From: Alcaligenaceae bacterium | GTDB lineage: Bacteria; Pseudomonadota; Gammaproteobacteria; Burkholderiales; Burkholderiaceae_B | DNA: 64,000 bases | Assembly (NCBI GenBank): GCA_013416395.1 | Contig: JACCEP010000004.1 | Coordinates: forward strand, 62,001-126,000 | Reading direction: 5' to 3' | Part shown: positions 8,417 to 17,347 of the stretch, one piece after another | How positions within the stretch are numbered: the first letter of the stretch is position 1 | Layout: every line of letters starts with the position of its first letter | Notes under the pieces: generated by a model | The model's input: the letters and a program-made list of their open reading frames with translations, nothing else | The model's database searches: none | What the model was told of the DNA's origin: nothing | Program-made: the position numbers and the translations under genes

Positions 8417-10537
8417 ATGCAGAGACAAAAGGGTTTATCTATACATAGCACTGCCGCGGCGCTGGCGGTGGCAGCCCTGTTTGGCGCGGCGACCGTACAC
8501 GCGGCACCAGAAAGCCCAGTGGTGGCTACAAGCGCGCAAGGGTCATCGGCTGCACAGCAGCCGTCTTCGACGGCCTCATCGCAGCCGTCACTGACTCCGG
8601 CTCCTATTCAGGCGATCACCTTGTCTTCGGGTGGCCTGGCCGAAATTACCCGCAGCGCCCAGGTCGACAATGGGCAGTCTCTCGTACTTGATGTGCCACT
8701 GGATCAAGTCAACGATATCCTGAAAAGCCTTGTGGTAAGCGACCCTTCAGGGGGCGTAGGTGCCATCAGTCTCGACGGGCTGTCGCCGGTACATGAAACA
8801 TTCAGTCGATTGCCTTTCACGCCTGAACAGTTGCGCAGCATGCCGCAGTTACTGCAAACCCTGCAGGGTGTTCACGTGCGCGTTTCTTCCGGAGGGCGCA
8901 GTGTTGAAGGGGCTGTGTTGGGGGTGGATGATCAATGGTTGCGATCTCAATCTGAAACAGACAGCCGCTCCGTACCTGTTCTGTCTGTATTGAACCAAGA
9001 AGGCAACATTGCAGTGCTCACACTGGGTACTGATGCGGTGCTAGATATCAAAGACACGGCCATGCGCGAGCGTGTTGGCCGGGCTGTGGCCGCCAGCAGC
9101 CGGTCCTTGGGTGAAGACATGCGGCGTATCTCCATCAAGCTGGAGAGCGACGACGCCCGCAAGGTGGGGTTGTCGTACAGCGTGCCAGCGCCAGTCTGGA
9201 AAACGGCATACCGGGTGATTATGGGGGAGCAGAACAAAGCTCGAATGCAGGCCTGGGCCGTACTTGAAAACGCCACAGGCGAAGACTGGGACAAGGTCGC
9301 AGTTACCTTGTCGTCAGGTGCGCCTGTTACGCTCGCACAGCAGCTTTTTCAGCGCTACTGGCACACTCGGCAAGAGGTGCCGGTTATTGCACAAAGCACG
9401 GCAGCGCCCAGGCCTGATAATGAGTCAGCCTTTTCACGCAGTGATCAGCCGGTGCGGGCGTTCGAACCTTCTGCCCGAGCCATGGCCGCCGCGCCAATTC
9501 CGTCGTTCAAGCGAGTCCAGGCGGGCGCGGGTGGGATGGCCGCCCCTTCACGCGCAGCCAACGAAGCAGTGGCCGCAGAGGGCGACATCAGCGCTCAGTA
9601 TCGCCTGCCGGAGCCCATTAGCCTGGCTGCCGGGCAAACCTACTCAAGCCCATTCATTGATGTACAGGCTGATGCCGAACGTGTTTCCGTTTTTAACCCT
9701 GGTAGCGATACTGTGCATCCGGTAGCGGCTGTGTTCCTCAAGAACACCACGCAGGCCAGCCTGCCGCCGGGCATTCTTACTGTATATGATGAAGCGCAGG
9801 GTTATGTCGGCGATGCGCAATTGTCAGGCATACCTAAAGGCGAAAGCCGCATGGCAAAGTTTGCCAGCGACCGCAAGGTAACCGTCGTCAGCGAAACCAC
9901 GCCCGAAGAGGAAATCGGTCAGATCTCCATCACTGATGGCGTATTGCATGCGACGCGCGTCGCACGCATGATCACTGTTTACGCCGTAAACGGTGCTGAA
10001 GATGGGGCGCGTACGCTGATCATCGAGCACCCGCGGCGCGAAGGTTGGCAGTTTACTTCTGATTCGCTAGACAGCAGCACAGCGTCCAGCCATCGCCTTC
10101 GTCTTTCACTCAAAGCGGGAGCATCGGCCAAGATTAAGGCTGTGGCCGAACAAAAGCGTGGCGAAACGTTTGCACTGGTGAATGCCGAACAGCAACAACT
10201 GCTGCACTGGTCTGGCATGGCTAACGACTCTGATACCGCTGAGCGGCTCAAAAAGCTGGCGCAAATGCGGGGGGCGGTGGCCGAAGTCGAATCAGCCCTG
10301 GAAAAACTCAATGCCGATACACAGCGTGCTGTTGAAAACCAGGCACGTATACGCGCCAACATGGCATCGGTACCCGATCAAAGCGCACTGGGTCAGCGTT
10401 ATGTGTTCATGCTTGAGCAAGAAGAAGACTTGATTGCCGAGCTTGATAAAAAAACGCATGAAACCCGCAAGCAGCTTGCACAAAGCCAGGAAGACATGTC
10501 GGCTTTAATTCGCATGTCGGACTCAAGCCGGTCGTAA
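8417..10537 (+). CDS. Exported DUF4139-type protein of unknown function
   Basis: A 706-residue protein with a signal peptide (about 1-31, ending VHAAPE). The ATG at 8417 is chosen over the preceding TTG because AAGGAG at 8403-8408 is 8 bases away. A Ser/Pro/Thr/Gln-rich linker follows the signal, then a beta-rich region (ITLSSGGLAEITRSAQV, LDVPLDQVNDILKSLVV), a second low-complexity Ala/Pro/Ser stretch near 320-390, and a DUF4139-like C-terminal half. The last 100 residues (about 600-700) are Glu/Lys/Gln-rich and likely coiled coil. It should be periplasmic or surface-linked. Its function is not known. It stands alone, 171 bases after narL. Confidence 0.75.
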   Translation: MQRQKGLSIHSTAAALAVAALFGAATVHAAPESPVVATSAQGSSAAQQPSSTASSQPSLTPAPIQAITLSSGGLAEITRSAQVDNGQSLVLDVPLDQVNDILKSLVVSDPSGGVGAISLDGLSPVHETFSRLPFTPEQLRSMPQLLQTLQGVHVRVSSGGRSVEGAVLGVDDQWLRSQSETDSRSVPVLSVLNQEGNIAVLTLGTDAVLDIKDTAMRERVGRAVAASSRSLGEDMRRISIKLESDDARKVGLSYSVPAPVWKTAYRVIMGEQNKARMQAWAVLENATGEDWDKVAVTLSSGAPVTLAQQLFQRYWHTRQEVPVIAQSTAAPRPDNESAFSRSDQPVRAFEPSARAMAAAPIPSFKRVQAGAGGMAAPSRAANEAVAAEGDISAQYRLPEPISLAAGQTYSSPFIDVQADAERVSVFNPGSDTVHPVAAVFLKNTTQASLPPGILTVYDEAQGYVGDAQLSGIPKGESRMAKFASDRKVTVVSETTPEEEIGQISITDGVLHATRVARMITVYAVNGAEDGARTLIIEHPRREGWQFTSDSLDSSTASSHRLRLSLKAGASAKIKAVAEQKRGETFALVNAEQQQLLHWSGMANDSDTAERLKKLAQMRGAVAEVESALEKLNADTQRAVENQARIRANMASVPDQSALGQRYVFMLEQEEDLIAELDKKTHETRKQLAQSQEDMSALIRMSDSSRS

Positions 10538-10687
10538 GCCCAGTCCACGGCACGTTGCATCACAATGGTGCGCAGTGTGTCGTGGATCAATCATGACCAG
10601 TGCGGTGTTCGTAAAGGGCGAGTGCCATGGGGCATACAGGCCAACGCTGGGGGCCTCAGTTGGCAACGTAAACATAGGGTGTGGCGA

Positions 10688-11335
10688 TTAGCGCACCTTG
10701 CGAAACGTAAAGTTGATGCGTTCACTGCCAAACAGGGGGTGGGGCTGATCGGCCAGCGGCATGACGCCGTGGTAACGAAGGCGGTCTTCACCACCCCATA
10801 CCACGACATCACCGTGCTTGACGGGTACACGCGCAGTTTTGTCGGATCGGGCGTGGCCGCCAAATAAAAAGACAGCTGGCATGCCCAGCGACACCGACAC
10901 GATGGGGGCAGATAGGTCGCGTTCGTTTTTGTCTTGATGCAGCGACAGCCTGGCACCAGGCACATAGCGGTTGATTAAACAGGCGTCTGGCACGAAGTTT
11001 TCAAAACCAGCTGTTTGCGCAGCCTCGCGAGCAATCGTTAAAAACAGGTCTGGCAGCGCAGGCCACGGCTGGCCCGTCATGGGATCTATGGGCGAATAAC
11101 AGTAACCGTGCTGGTCGGTTGTCCAGCCCAGCGTGCCGCAGTTGGTCAGGCCTACCGTCATGGTATAGCCGCCCGGCGTCAGCATGTTGCGAAAGGGCGA
11201 ATGACCGGTAATGGCCTGGATGAGCGGTTGCAGTTGTGCTGTGTGGGGCAATACAAAGCCGTGCAGCAAAAACGCCGATGGCCCGAGCGGGGTGCGCTCG
11301 CCGGCCTGACCAAAAGGGAAAAGTTCAAGTGACAT
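10688..11335 (-). CDS. alkB: DNA oxidative demethylase AlkB
   Basis: A 215-residue Fe(II)/2-oxoglutarate dioxygenase that removes 1-methyladenine and 3-methylcytosine lesions from DNA by oxidative demethylation. Visible motifs are the iron-binding H-x-D in LSLHQDKNERD, the distal His in RLRYHGVMPL, and the 2-oxoglutarate-binding R-x-N-x-T-F-R near the C-terminus (SERINFTFRKVR). Length equals E. coli AlkB (216). It begins 45 bases after kup on the same strand, so it may share its transcript. No ada gene is adjacent, so adaptive-response control is not indicated here. Confidence 0.95.
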   Translation of the reverse strand: MSLELFPFGQAGERTPLGPSAFLLHGFVLPHTAQLQPLIQAITGHSPFRNMLTPGGYTMTVGLTNCGTLGWTTDQHGYCYSPIDPMTGQPWPALPDLFLTIAREAAQTAGFENFVPDACLINRYVPGARLSLHQDKNERDLSAPIVSVSLGMPAVFLFGGHARSDKTARVPVKHGDVVVWGGEDRLRYHGVMPLADQPHPLFGSERINFTFRKVR

Positions 11336-11380
11336 AAAAGCGGAAGCGGCAAACCCTTGTGAGAGCCTGCCGCAGCAAGG

Positions 11381-13261
11381 CTAGATTTCGACCTGGGCGC
11401 CCAGTTCGATAACCCGGTTGGCCGGCAAACTGAAGTAATCAGAAGCCGAACGTGCGTTGCGCGCCAGCGTGGCATATAACACCTCACGCCAGTGTGCCAT
11501 GCCCCCGCCCATGGTGGCAATAACCGTTTGACGGGCAATATAGAACGAGGTGTCGAGCATTTGAAACTCAAGGCCATAGGGCTCACACAGCGCCAATGCC
11601 TTGGGTATGTCGCGATCTTCCTGGAAACCAAAGCGCATGTCGACCTGATAGCAGCCATTGCCCAGATTTTCGACGCTGACGCGGTATTTCTCGTGGACAT
11701 AGGGCACGTCGCGATTCAAAACCGTAAGGAAAACCGTGCGCTCGTGCAAAATTTTGTTGTGCGACAGGTTGTGCAGCAGCGCGTGGGGTACCCCATCGCC
11801 TTCCGACCTGAAAAAGATGGCCGTGCCAGGTACACGCGTAAGTGGATGGCCAAAGAGATTAGAAAGAAAGTCTTCGAGTGGAATACGGTTTTTATACAGA
11901 TTGGCGGCAACCAGACGGCGGCCGGTGCGCCAGGTAAGCATTAGTACGATGATTATCGCGGCCAGCAGTAGCGGAAACCAGCCACCGCTGGGTATTTTGA
12001 GCATATTGGCACTGACGAGCATGAGGTCAATGAACATGAACAGGCCGGTTACAGCCAGGCACAGCGCCAGATTTATATGCCATTTGTACCGGATCACAAA
12101 GAACGTGAGACAGGTGGTGGCCAGCATGGTGGTGGTGACCGCAATACCGTAGGCCGACGCCAGATCGCTGGATGAGCCAAAACCGATAACGACCGACAGC
12201 ACAAGAACAAGCTGCAGCCAGTTGATGAAGGGAATATAAATTTGCCCGATATGCTCGTCAGAGGTGTATTGCACCTTGAGCCTTGGGATATAACCCAGGG
12301 CAATGGCCTGACGCACAATGGAAAACGTACCGGATATGGTGGCTTGTGACGCAATAATGGCCGCAGTCGTTGCCAGCGCGACCAGTGGGTATACCGCCCA
12401 GTTGCCGAGCTGATGATAAAACGGATTGGCAACGGCACTTGGTTGAGCCATAAGCAGTGCGCCCTGCCCAAGATAACTGAGTGCCAGCGCTGGAAACACC
12501 ATGGTTAGCCAGGCGATACGTATGGGCTTGGCACCAAAATGGCCCATGTCTGCATAAAGCGCCTCGGCGCCGGTTACAGCCAGCACGACGGCACCCAGCG
12601 CCAGAAAGCCCACCCAACCCGTTTGAGGCAGAAACATAACAGCATGTAGAGGGTTTAGCGCCTGCAATATATGCGGTTGTGCAACGATATTGATAAGCCC
12701 CATGACGGCAAGGGCGGAAAACCAGATCACCATGATAGGGCCGAACCATCTGCCTATGTGTGCCGTGCCCTTGCGTTGCACCATATACAGTGCCAGAAGG
12801 ATGACGACGGTAACCGGCACCACGTACTCACTGAGGGCAGGTGTGGCAATGCTAAGCCCCTCAACCGCAGAGAGCACTGAAATCGAAGGTGTAATAATGC
12901 CATCGCCAAAAAACAGCGCAGTGCCAATAAGGCCGATGAGAACCAGCACCGTATAGCGACGCGTACCGTGCTTGAAGGGTGAAAGTGCCAGGGCCAGCAG
13001 CGCCATGATGCCACCTTCGCCATCGTTATTGGCCCGCGTTACCAGTAGCACGTACTTAAGGGTAACGACCAGAATCAACATCCAGACGATAAGCGAGACA
13101 ACGCCCAGAATATTGTTTTCGGTCAGGGCCAAGCCATGTTCGGGCGAGAACGCCTCTTTCATGGTGTAGAGTGGGCTGGTGCCTATGTCGCCGTACACAA
13201 CGCCCATGGCGCCTAGGGTGAGTGCTTTTATACTGGTCGACGAGGTATTGGGGGGGCTCAA
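11381..13261 (-). CDS. kup: Low-affinity potassium uptake protein Kup
   Basis: A 626-residue K+/H+ symporter of the Kup/HAK/KT family. The typical N-terminus GVVYGDIGTSPLYTMKEAF is present, followed by about 12 TM helices and a cytoplasmic C-terminal domain of about 180 residues. The only usable start in frame is TTG at 13261-13259 because a TAG lies 10 codons upstream; no strong ribosome-binding site is seen. It is divergent from mtfA across 111 bases and followed by alkB on the same strand. Confidence 0.96.
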   Translation of the reverse strand: MSPPNTSSTSIKALTLGAMGVVYGDIGTSPLYTMKEAFSPEHGLALTENNILGVVSLIVWMLILVVTLKYVLLVTRANNDGEGGIMALLALALSPFKHGTRRYTVLVLIGLIGTALFFGDGIITPSISVLSAVEGLSIATPALSEYVVPVTVVILLALYMVQRKGTAHIGRWFGPIMVIWFSALAVMGLINIVAQPHILQALNPLHAVMFLPQTGWVGFLALGAVVLAVTGAEALYADMGHFGAKPIRIAWLTMVFPALALSYLGQGALLMAQPSAVANPFYHQLGNWAVYPLVALATTAAIIASQATISGTFSIVRQAIALGYIPRLKVQYTSDEHIGQIYIPFINWLQLVLVLSVVIGFGSSSDLASAYGIAVTTTMLATTCLTFFVIRYKWHINLALCLAVTGLFMFIDLMLVSANMLKIPSGGWFPLLLAAIIIVLMLTWRTGRRLVAANLYKNRIPLEDFLSNLFGHPLTRVPGTAIFFRSEGDGVPHALLHNLSHNKILHERTVFLTVLNRDVPYVHEKYRVSVENLGNGCYQVDMRFGFQEDRDIPKALALCEPYGLEFQMLDTSFYIARQTVIATMGGGMAHWREVLYATLARNARSASDYFSLPANRVIELGAQVEI

Positions 13262-13372
13262 AGAAGGCTCGGTGTTTACAGTCAGAGACTAATATATGAT
13301 TTTACGGAGTTTCTAACTCTTGCTGCAATGTAATTGTTACGTCACAGCAACATAATTGTGTGGCACTAAGGC

Positions 13373-14221
13373 ATGTTTAGATGGCTTTCGGGGTTGGGAG
13401 CCCCACAACGCAAGGTTGAACAAGAGCTGGCCCTGATTACCGACGAGGTATGGCACAGGGCCATTATGGGTCATTTTTTTCTTGTTGGGCTTAACCCTGA
13501 CGAAGACCTGGCCTTAAAACAGCGCACGGCCTGGCTTTTGGCCAGCAAACAGTTTAGCAGTGTGCAGGGGTTGGAACTTACCCACGATATCATGTTGTCG
13601 GTGGCCATACAGGCCGCGCTGCCCATCATGCAGCTTAGTCCACGCCTTTATGAAGGTTGGACAGAAATCATTCTGTACCCCAGTGGGTTTCTCATACCCC
13701 GCGCCGAAGTCGACGAGAGCGGTGTGGTGCACGAGTACATGATGGAGGCGTCTGGCGAAGCCTGGGACGGCGGGCCGCTGATTCTTTCCTGGGAAGATGC
13801 CGAGCCTGGCGTGGTGTCTCGCGCCAATGTCGTCATCCATGAGTTTGCCCACAAGCTCGATCTGTACGGCAGCGATGCTGACGGCATGCCGTCATTGGGG
13901 GCGCACCCAGATATTTCTGTGCGTGAGTGGCAACATGTTCTGCAGGCCTCATTCGACGAATTCAGTGCTAGCCTGGTTGCCGCAGAAGATGCCATTCCGT
14001 CTTACGTTGACCCAGAATCGGCCGAGGCCGAACCCTGGCTTGCCAGCTTACCGCTTGACCCCTATGCAGCAACCGACCATGCCGAGTTTTTTGCAGTAAG
14101 TACTGAGGCATTTTTTGTTGACCCAGCGCGGCTGGCACAAGGGTTACCGCAATGGTATGCATTGCTTGCCCGTTATTACCGTCAAGACCCGTACCGGCGT
14201 ATGACGGTTAGCAGCGTCTGA
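13373..14221 (+). CDS. mtfA: MtfA-type zinc peptidase (M90 family)
   Basis: A 282-residue soluble metallopeptidase. The zinc-binding HExxH is in VVIHEFAHKLDLYG near residue 160, and DHAEFFAVSTEAFF near 240 supplies the third-ligand region. E. coli MtfA interacts with the repressor Mlc and affects the glucose phosphotransferase system, but many betaproteobacteria with mtfA lack that system, so the role here is open. It is divergent from kup. Its 3' end overlaps the antisense fossil at 14182-14352. Confidence 0.93.
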   Translation: MFRWLSGLGAPQRKVEQELALITDEVWHRAIMGHFFLVGLNPDEDLALKQRTAWLLASKQFSSVQGLELTHDIMLSVAIQAALPIMQLSPRLYEGWTEIILYPSGFLIPRAEVDESGVVHEYMMEASGEAWDGGPLILSWEDAEPGVVSRANVVIHEFAHKLDLYGSDADGMPSLGAHPDISVREWQHVLQASFDEFSASLVAAEDAIPSYVDPESAEAEPWLASLPLDPYAATDHAEFFAVSTEAFFVDPARLAQGLPQWYALLARYYRQDPYRRMTVSSV

Positions 14222-14352
14222 CGTCCGAGGCCGACCTCAACGCCATGTGCCTGGGCTGCGAGGGCGACGGTTACGGTGCTGGCATCCAGCTCAATGGTTT
14301 TTATGTCAGGGGCATGGCTTGTGAAGAACGCCTGGACTGCTTTGATAGTCAT
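14182..14352 (-). pseudogene. N-terminal fragment of a YbaK/Cys-tRNA(Pro)-deacylase-like gene
   Basis: A 56-codon frame starts at 14352 with MTIKAVQAFFTSHAPDIK, then ELDASTVTVALAAQAHGVE. This is the typical start of YbaK/prolyl-tRNA editing-domain proteins (about 160 residues). After about 41 codons the family pattern stops; the frame runs into the mtfA 3' end and terminates at 14182. The rest of the gene, including the conserved lysine of the editing site, is missing. I read it as the stump left by a deletion that joined mtfA to the interior of this gene. Confidence 0.75.
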
Positions 14353-14408
14353 GGGGATACGACCTGTTTGGATAAAAAATACGGCTTGCTTTGATTGATA
14401 CAGATCAA

Positions 14409-14437
14409 CTTGAAATTGTGCAATACAGACCTATATT
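14409..14437 (+). promoter_or_regulatory. Promoter-like elements before hsp20
   Basis: TTGAAA at 14410-14415 and TATATT at 14432-14437 are 16 bases apart. With its preceding C, the first box also equals the sigma-32 -35 element CTTGAAA, but the -10 region fits the sigma-32 pattern poorly. It lies just ahead of a 9-base-pair hairpin and about 115 bases before the hsp20 start. Confidence 0.45.
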
Positions 14438-14445
14438 TATGACAG

Positions 14446-14466
14446 GGCACAGAAAGGTTCTGTGCC
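14446..14466 (+). other. Hairpin in the hsp20 leader
   Basis: GGCACAGAA, a 3-base loop and TTCTGTGCC form a perfect 9-base-pair stem just after the proposed promoter. It would sit at the 5' end of an hsp20 leader of roughly 100 bases. It does not cover the ribosome-binding site. Confidence 0.6.
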
Positions 14467-14551
14467 AGGAGCAGAAGCGGTTGTTTACGACCAGGTCAAC
14501 GCTCCAGTTTGTTTGATTATTCAGGTTGAATTTATTTGTATGAGGTTGAAA

Positions 14552-15001
14552 ATGGCAAATAATCTGATCCGTTTTAATCCATTTGGCGATCTGGCGCGCT
14601 TTGACGCGCTGCGTGACTTCGATGATCTGTTTAAGGGCTTTAGGCACGCGGGCTCACTTGCGGCCGATGGCGCCCCGCGACTAAATATTGAAGTCAGTGA
14701 AAATGATCAGTCTTACACCGTCAAGGCAGATGTGCCGGGCGCAAAAAAGGAAGACGTCAAAGTTACCGTTGACGGCAATACGGTCTCGATACGTGTAGAA
14801 ACCCGGCGTGAAAGCCAGCAGAAAGACGGCGATACACTGCTGCACAGCGAGCGCTATTATGGCGTGCAGTCGCGCAGCTTTGTGCTGTCGCAAGACATTG
14901 ACGACGCCAAAGCCGAGGCTCACTACACTGATGGTGTGCTGGCGCTAACCTTGCCAAAGAAAGCGTCGAACAGTGGTGCCAAGGTGCTGCAGATCTCGTA
15001 A
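14552..15001 (+). CDS. Hsp20-family small heat shock protein
   Basis: From ATG 14552 the protein has 149 residues: a short N-terminal arm (NNLIRFNPFGDLARFDALRDFDDLF), an alpha-crystallin domain from about 45 to 135 (RLNIEVSENDQSYTVKADVPG, GVLALTLPKK), and a C-terminal LQI that may serve as the I-x-I oligomerisation motif. It is an ATP-independent holdase for unfolding proteins. Upstream in-frame codons reach back to 14462, but the GAGG at 14542-14545 favours ATG 14552 (ATG 14540 is also possible). The long leader with a hairpin suggests heat-linked control. Confidence 0.93.
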   Translation: MANNLIRFNPFGDLARFDALRDFDDLFKGFRHAGSLAADGAPRLNIEVSENDQSYTVKADVPGAKKEDVKVTVDGNTVSIRVETRRESQQKDGDTLLHSERYYGVQSRSFVLSQDIDDAKAEAHYTDGVLALTLPKKASNSGAKVLQIS

Positions 15002-15239
15002 GCGCAATGGGGTACGGGCGAGCGCGATGGCATCACGCGCATCGCCCGCCACTGCCAGGCAGAACAAGTCGTTGTATTGGAAGCAATCATACGTTTGCGG
15101 CGGCTAGTTGACAGCCCCGTGTGACAGCACTTGTTTACAGCCCCTGTGCAATGGCGCCCATGCTGCATTTTTGTGCGTTGGCACCATCACTTTGGCAGCT
15201 GACGGGCACCGTGCCCAAGATAGTGCCTACAATCAGGTT

Positions 15240-15704
15240 CTACAGCTTTTGCGCTGCGGCATAAGACAAGATTTTTTCCCATCGCTTAGCCTGCTTGCGC
15301 CCATTCATGGGTATTAGCCAGTCTGCGCAGGCCTGATGGCGTAGGGTCAGGTGGACGGCCCAGCCGTCGTCTTCAAGCAAGGCCTGCGCTTGCGTGATAT
15401 CGGCAAATATAAAATTGGCGTTTGCCCCTTTTAACGTTAGCGTGCCTGATTTGTCACCGGCGCTAAGGCGCAACGCGCCCCAGTTGCCATCTGTTGACAG
15501 CACACGCTGGCCCTGTATGTTTGTGCCATGTATGGCGCGATACCGACGCAACAGCCAGACTATCAAGGCCACAAAGGCAGCAATAACGGCCACAATTGCG
15601 CCAAACCCAGCCAGCGACCCCAATACGCTGGCTACCTGGCTGTATAGCCAGACTGCCCCCAAAACCAGGGCGACCAGCAGTAAGGGTAAAAGTAATAACG
15701 GCAC
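15240..15704 (-). CDS. Small membrane protein of unknown function
   Basis: A 154-residue protein with two hydrophobic helices at about 1-22 and 28-50 (LLLLPLLLVALVLGAVWLY, GAIVAVIAAFVALIVWLL), an arginine-rich boundary, and a soluble C-terminal part of about 100 residues predicted to face the cytoplasm. I do not recognise the family. The gene stands alone between hsp20 (convergent) and a glycine-zipper lipoprotein. Confidence 0.6.
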   Translation of the reverse strand: MPLLLLPLLLVALVLGAVWLYSQVASVLGSLAGFGAIVAVIAAFVALIVWLLRRYRAIHGTNIQGQRVLSTDGNWGALRLSAGDKSGTLTLKGANANFIFADITQAQALLEDDGWAVHLTLRHQACADWLIPMNGRKQAKRWEKILSYAAAQKL

Positions 15705-15897
15705 ACATCATCCCTGAAAGACTAATTTAAACGCCATTTTATTACCTCTGGTCAGAATGCGCGGTAAACCTTGTCCAGGTGATGTGCTTGTGAAGCAACC
15801 GCCAGTCAACGCCGCCGACATGACTACGTGTGAGCCTGCTCGTGCGTAGCGCCGTAGTGATCGTCTTTTTTCATGCGGGCGAAGAAGCCAAAGCTTT

Positions 15898-15922
15898 GAT
15901 GATGGGTAAAGTACCCATCATC
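15898..15922. terminator. Inverted repeat downstream of the glycine-zipper gene
   Basis: GATGATGGGTA and TACCCATCATC pair perfectly (11 base pairs) around a 3-base loop, 60 bases past the stop of the glycine-zipper lipoprotein on the minus strand. There is no clear T-run on either side, so terminator is only the likeliest reading. The flanking 15705-15982 stretch otherwise shows nothing I can support as a gene. Confidence 0.4.
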
Positions 15923-15982
15923 TCAAAAATGCAGGCTAAATCATTATTTTATGAATCACGATTTATCCCGTAATGACATGTT

Positions 15983-16327
15983 TTACCAGGAGTTTCGATT
16001 CTGGTAATAACTATTTGAGTAGCCTCTGCTTCTGGAGTTGCTTTGATAATGGCGCCGGTTGTAGTGTGAGCGGTTGTTGTTATACGAGCGCCCACCATCG
16101 TGATACCCGTTATCTTGGGTCAGTACGTTGCCAAGCAGGCCACCTGCGAGCGCGCCGCCCAGCATATAACCCGGGTCTCCATCTCCGACGATGGCACCCG
16201 CTGCCGTGCCTAACCCGGCCCCAAGCACGGTGTTGTTGGTGCGACGGTCGTAGCCGGCACAGCCTGCCAGAGAGATGGCAAGTAGGCCGATCAGTGAAAC
16301 TCGCGCAAGATTGCCAAATGCTTTCAT
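15983..16327 (-). CDS. Glycine-zipper outer membrane lipoprotein
   Basis: A 114-residue lipoprotein from ATG 16327, which has AGGAG 7 bases upstream. The signal peptide ends in the lipobox LAGC at about residues 19-22. A glycine-zipper segment follows (GAGLGTAAGAIVGDGDPG, GGALAGGLLGNVL; about 36-68) as in OsmB/YMGG proteins. The last 45 residues are Asn/Tyr/Ser/Arg-rich and low in complexity. It probably sits in the outer membrane and contributes to envelope stability; this is inferred from the family. Confidence 0.8.
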   Translation of the reverse strand: MKAFGNLARVSLIGLLAISLAGCAGYDRRTNNTVLGAGLGTAAGAIVGDGDPGYMLGGALAGGLLGNVLTQDNGYHDGGRSYNNNRSHYNRRHYQSNSRSRGYSNSYYQNRNSW

Positions 16328-16514
16328 GACGGTGCTCCTATGCATTAGTCATAATCAGCGTAATCCCGGGCGGCATGGCATACAAGGTCATTTCTGTAAT
16401 CTGCAGTGCATTGAAATACTTATGGTTTTTTTCGGCCTGCCTGTAATGTTTCAGCATTACTTTTGAAGCTTCGCAGCAACGATAAGGGCCAGAAATCGTC
16501 GTATAAAGTTTCAT

Positions 16515-16556
16515 ATAGTCATAGTCATAGTCATAGCCATAGTCATATTCATAGCC
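16515..16556. repeat. Hexanucleotide tandem repeat, ATAGTC type
   Basis: Seven consecutive hexamers, mostly ATAGTC with ATAGCC and ATATTC variants, lie between the HIT gene and the glycine-zipper gene. A frame through them gives an Asp/Tyr repeat that belongs to no plausible gene. Confidence 0.9.
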
Positions 16557-16602
16557 AGGCCGCCTGCCATGCGCTGGAAGAAGGCAGGCTCTAACAATTG
16601 GC

Positions 16603-17043
16603 TTACTGTTGCAGTGCCGCGCGCAGCGCTGCTGCAGACTCATTGAGCGCCTCGGGTGACGCCTGGACGGCGGGGCCAATGGTGAGGTGCTGCTCTGAGA
16701 TATAAGCCGGCGAGGTAATGTCCGCCTTGGTGTGCATGGGCACGATATGCGCATGAGCGTGGCTGATATCGGTGCCGGTAAACAGGAATGCGACCCGCTC
16801 AACGCCATAGTGGGCTTTCATGGCCTTGGCAAGTTTCTGGCCAAGTTGCACAATTTCTGCGGCAAGTGACGCCGGCAGGTCATCAAAATAATCAAAATGC
16901 TTGCGAGGAATAATTAGCACATGACCGGGCCTGATGGGCCGGATGTCCAGAAACGCCACCAGGGTTTCGGTTTCATGAACAATGGTGGCAGGTATGGTCT
17001 TTTCGGCAATGGAACAGAAAAGACACGAATGGGATGACGACAT
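16603..17043 (-). CDS. HIT-family nucleotide hydrolase/transferase
   Basis: A 146-residue histidine-triad protein. The zinc-type N-terminus CLFCSIAEK is followed by PIRPGHVLIIPRKHFDYFDDL, and the triad HAHAHIVP is near residue 98. HIT proteins hydrolyse or transfer nucleoside monophosphates from substrates such as AppppA or adenosine phosphoramidates. The exact substrate cannot be read from the sequence. It is divergent from nothing close; nhaA lies 300 bases upstream on the same strand. Confidence 0.93.
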   Translation of the reverse strand: MSSSHSCLFCSIAEKTIPATIVHETETLVAFLDIRPIRPGHVLIIPRKHFDYFDDLPASLAAEIVQLGQKLAKAMKAHYGVERVAFLFTGTDISHAHAHIVPMHTKADITSPAYISEQHLTIGPAVQASPEALNESAAALRAALQQ

Positions 17044-17347
17044 GGTGCGGGGCTCCTGGGCATGGCATCACGGCGCCCGTGGGCGCCGTGAGCACATTAA
17101 TAGTTATTGTTGCTATAGACGATATAGCATTATGTTGCTGCCATCGTCTAGCTGGGAGGGCTGAGCACCACGTTTTGGCTGCAGGGCAGACACCCTACAT
17201 CGTGGGCCAACGTGACACCATACATTGCTACACGCTTTGACCCCGCCCAACAGGTTGTCGCCATTTCTGGGCCCTGGTCTTGTTTCAGGGCCCAGATTTC
17301 GTTTTAGGCCCTGAACTTAACCTGAAATGTTAACCAGATATGAACCG
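17044..17347. other. Gene-free stretch between nhaA and the HIT gene
   Basis: No plausible gene is seen. It contains a GGCGCC-rich palindromic patch near 17070 (CGGCGCCCGTGGGCGCCG) and the perfect hairpin annotated at 17266-17296. It should hold the HIT promoter. Confidence 0.6.
17266..17296. terminator. Perfect inverted repeat downstream of nhaA
   Basis: TCTGGGCCCTG and CAGGGCCCAGA form an 11-base-pair stem with a 9-base loop. On the plus strand it is followed by TTTCGTTTT; on the minus strand, the direction of nhaA, the tail is not T-rich. It lies 52 bases past the nhaA stop, so it most likely ends nhaA transcription, but the weak tail leaves doubt. Confidence 0.5.

Noticed and set aside
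16338-16808. Minus-strand frame with a Tyr/Asp repeat
   Set aside because: The repeat is only the ATAGTC hexamer array read in frame, and the rest is antiphase to the HIT gene.
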